Assembly (NCBI RefSeq): GCF_004210375.1
Contig: NC_134830.1
Coordinates: 63,421,576-63,485,575 of the forward strand
Source of the DNA: Tachypleus tridentatus
Lineage: Eukaryota; Arthropoda; Merostomata; Xiphosura; Limulidae
DNA: 64,000 bases
Direction of reading: 5' to 3'
Each line of letters opens with the position of its first letter. The stretch's first letter is position 1. The translations under genes were made by a program, and so were the position numbers. The notes under the pieces are model-generated. The model saw only the letters and a program-made list of their open reading frames with translations. It was not told the origin of the DNA and ran no database searches. This document shows positions 61,443 through 64,000 of this stretch, piece by piece.

Positions 61443-62059
61443 GTTAAGAAACAGTCATTGTTTTAAATAAAACTCATTGTTAATAAAATTGATCTTAAAC
61501 AATAGTTCTAAATTTGTGTAACTGACTAAAAACACAGTTAAGGCTAAAAGAGGTAAAGTAGAAAGATTTTTTTTGATTAGGAAAGGATAATTCTAATAAA
61601 ATATCCTACCTTCTCTTGCATAATAGCTTTTTTTTGACTATTGCTGTCTTCTGTTAGTACAAATTTTCAACACACCACTAGCCTTCCACCACCTGCTTCT
61701 GTATATCCACGTGCATATGATCATGCACCAGCTCTTGACCAGTAGGACCACAACACCATTCCTGTTGTAACTAATGTCCTCTTCACATGTATCCTAATTA
61801 ATCACTTCTCAATTAGCAGTAGCCCTGTACAGACGTGCTTGTTTTTGCTCATGGATTTGTCAGTGTTTTCAGTTATACAACTGTTGTTGTTTTTTTTACT
61901 AGTTGTTTCAATTTTCTGACTTTGGTATTGTGTAAGTTTTTGCTTTTTTTCAAATTTTTCTCTCTTTGGGGACCTTTTTTTTTTTGTGCAAGTATACTTT
62001 TATTTTTGAAAAATCCACACTGTCCATTGTGTGATCATACTAGTTGTCAATTATATTGT
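61443..62059. other. KDM1B intron, T-rich, nothing firmly recognised
   Basis: Contains long T runs near 61930-61985. The open frame at 61835-62182 is Phe-rich from these runs and not a gene. Confidence 0.5.
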
Positions 62060-63300
62060 AGCTCTTTCTTTTGTAGACTTGATGTACAATTCCAGTTGCT
62101 ATCCAGTGTTGGTTTTGTGTCTGTCATTTTGTTAGCTGTAACTAAATTGTTTTGTTGCAGGTTTGTGTTATGCACATTCTAGAGATGAAGTATTCTGTAG
62201 GACTGCTATTAGTTCTCTCTTGTGGTATTTTATTTCATAAGTATGTTCCTTCCAGACCATACAATCATGGACTAGCATGACAGACAGAGATTGCTGCTCC
62301 ATGGCATTTAGATTTTTTTACTGTGGACCTTTTGTACAATTCTGGATGCTGCCTAGTGTTGCTTTATTAACCCCATCACTATAGTAGCTCTGCTTTTCAG
62401 AATAGGGTTTTGCAATCGTCTATTGCACTATCTCTGTTGATGCAGTCCTTTGGACACTCCCATGCATTTTTCCCCCTATTTTTCTCATTGAGTATGAGAG
62501 TGTTTACTACTTACCAGTTCCCAGACACTGGGGTTGTTAGACCATAGAGACTTATCCTCCTGAGGGATTAGCTACATCACTAAATTGAGAGTAGAGCAGT
62601 GACATTCTGCAGATGTTGCTGGCATATAGATTGCACTTCCTACTACAGTCCTGATGTAAAATTCTGTATGCTGCCAGGATTTGGTTGAAACAGTCTGCCA
62701 TGTCATAAGTAAATAAACATACACACACACATCCCTATAACTGCAGTTTGCTTGTCAGACTGAGACAACTCTTCTTCCTTACCATCCTCCAGATGTACAT
62801 TCCTGGTGGACCAAGTGTTGGTTGGTTGATAGGCCAGCTAAGTAAGTCATCACTTGTATGCTGGCTGGTTTCTCCCTTTTGATCTTGGACTGGAGCTGGA
62901 CCTCAGCAGTCCATCTTCCTACCATCTACTACATGTTAATTCTTGGCAGATCTGGTGTTGGTTGTAAGTGGATGAAGTACATTTTCCTGCTTGTGCATGG
63001 CCAAATATCTTCCTCTTACCATGGACTGGAGATGTCTTTCTGCTGGAGCTTTCTGCTTTTATACCATCTACTGGATGTCAGTTTGTTGGTTGAAAATTGT
63101 TGCAAATGGTCAGAAATCTTGGTACAGAAGCTAGTGTTACCTACCAATTCCCATTTCAAAGTGAAGAGGCAGATGTTCTTCAACCTACTGCAGATCTGAT
63201 TTACCATTCTAGATACCACCTGGTGTTTAGTTGAGGTCAAACTACCACTATGGTCTACCACACCCCTGAGACCCATTCATTGATTGTACATATTCTGGGA
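62060..63300 (+). repeat. Decayed tandem repeat, about 5-7 units of roughly 110-150 bp
   Basis: A core of the form ctaccatctactRgatgtac, aattctKg, ctgatctggtgttggttg recurs, diverged, near 62076, 62325, 62640, 62782, 62912, 63061 and 63185. The last five are spaced 120-145 bp. No coding role is visible; the open frame at 62858-63199 runs through it and has no family match. It lies in the KDM1B intron or its continuation. Confidence 0.6.
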
Positions 63301-63454
63301 TTTATTCACTTTTCTGACTTCTGTGTTAACAACACAGTCCCAAAAGTGAAAAGTATTCCTGGATCAGATTTGGTGGGGTTTCCTGCTAAAGTGACTTTTT
63401 TTCTCCTTTGATTTCTTACCTCCTTGTCTTTCTTTGAATGCATCATAAACAGGA

Positions 63455-63880
63455 ATCTTTTTTTTTATCAGCCCTCCACCAGTTCAATGTGGGAGTTTAG
63501 CTAGTTTGTGAGGGAGGTAAGATACTGTATCAGAAGTTAGCATCTTGCTACAATAAAAATGTATTTTCAATACTTGCATACCTCCTCTCACATTTCCCTC
63601 CCAGCCTTCCTGCCTTCAGTGATATATGATGTATGTCTTCTGACCAGTCTCAAAGTGATTAATGAATGCAGATGTGAAGAGGGCACTGGTTATGATAGAA
63701 GTGTTGTGCTGCTGTTATTGGTTCATGATCATTTGCATGTGGATATGCAGAAGCAGGAGGTGAAAGGTTTATGGCATGTGTTGAACATTTGTGCTGCTAG
63801 AGATCAGTGCTACTCCAGAAAAGTTATTTTATGAGAGGAAGCATGTATTTTTTCTGAAATACATTCTCATGTAAGAAAAT
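63455..63880 (+). repeat. Dispersed repeat, pair of 50167-50590
   Basis: Same ordered blocks as the copy at 50167: aatgtgggagtttagct, tatcagaagttagc, ctcacatttccctccc and tattttatgagaggaagc. It follows directly after the decayed tandem repeat. Confidence 0.65.
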
Positions 63881-64000
63881 GCTAACTTTATTGACTTATA
63901 ATAAATATTATAAAATGAAACTAACTGATTATCATTCTGGCATAGGCACATACGATCATAGAATAGCGGATTTAAATGTGTTTTAGAACCACTGATTAGA
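63881..64000. other. End of window, nothing seen
   Basis: AT-rich. The next KDM1B exons are expected to the right. Confidence 0.5.

Noticed and set aside
61835..62182. 115-codon Phe-rich open frame
   Set aside because: Driven by T runs; no family resemblance.

Overview
The window looks like an AT-rich, intron-rich animal genome, probably a horseshoe crab (Xiphosura) or at least a chelicerate. The reasons are vertebrate-like host exons with GT-AG introns, low coding density, and many copies of tRNA-derived SINEs whose sequence I associate with horseshoe crab genomes. The species call is inference from memory. A search of one SINE copy against chelicerate assemblies would settle it. Nothing prokaryotic is present (no operons, no CRISPR).

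Two host genes are supported, both only partly inside the window. At the left, on the minus strand, are the first two coding exons of an SLC20A (PiT) sodium-phosphate symporter (5591-5823 and 3410-3511); the rest lies beyond position 1. At the right, on the plus strand, are the 5' coding exons of the histone H3K4 demethylase KDM1B/LSD2 (45550-46137, 57143-57232, 57503-57722, a 36-nt microexon 59535-59570, 60844-60977, and a tentative exon 61388-61442). These cover the disordered N-terminus, the C4H2C2 zinc finger, the CW zinc finger and the start of the next region; the SWIRM and amine-oxidase domains would follow after position 64000. The two genes point away from each other with about 40 kb between them.

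Almost everything else recognisable is mobile or tandem DNA. 1-2.9 kb: a decayed minus-strand LINE with a SINE inserted in ORF1. 3.7-7.4 kb: a small MITE and several SINEs, one nested in another. 7.86-8.54 kb: a 48-bp minisatellite of 14 copies. 12.5-14.9 kb: a complete but frame-broken hAT element with a perfect 8-bp target duplication. 22.4-24.0 kb: a 1,600-bp Tc1-like element with IR/DR ends. 25.1-26.1 kb: a LINE RT fragment. 26.9-27.3 kb: a hAT-type MITE interrupted by a SINE. 27-40 kb: dense SINEs, a 409-bp TA-flanked MITE, a Tc1 remnant and a second hAT remnant. 47.1-51.2 kb: a Ty3/Gypsy-like remnant whose middle is occupied by a 29-copy 45/46-bp minisatellite. 52.8-56.7 kb: a nearly full-length but dead LINE with RNase H. 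62.1-63.3 kb: a decayed tandem repeat. The Gypsy remnant, the minisatellite and the second LINE all sit in the 11-kb first coding intron of KDM1B.

Three SINE types recur and are named here: SINE-A (about 270 bp, tRNA-Thr-like head), SINE-B (about 115 bp) and SINE-C (about 120 bp). All three have a tRNA-like head and a similar short 3' tail. I found no clearly new biochemical system. The most unusual items are the minisatellite whose every unit resembles a 3' splice site, the conserved KDM1B microexon, and a hammerhead-like motif in a dispersed repeat.
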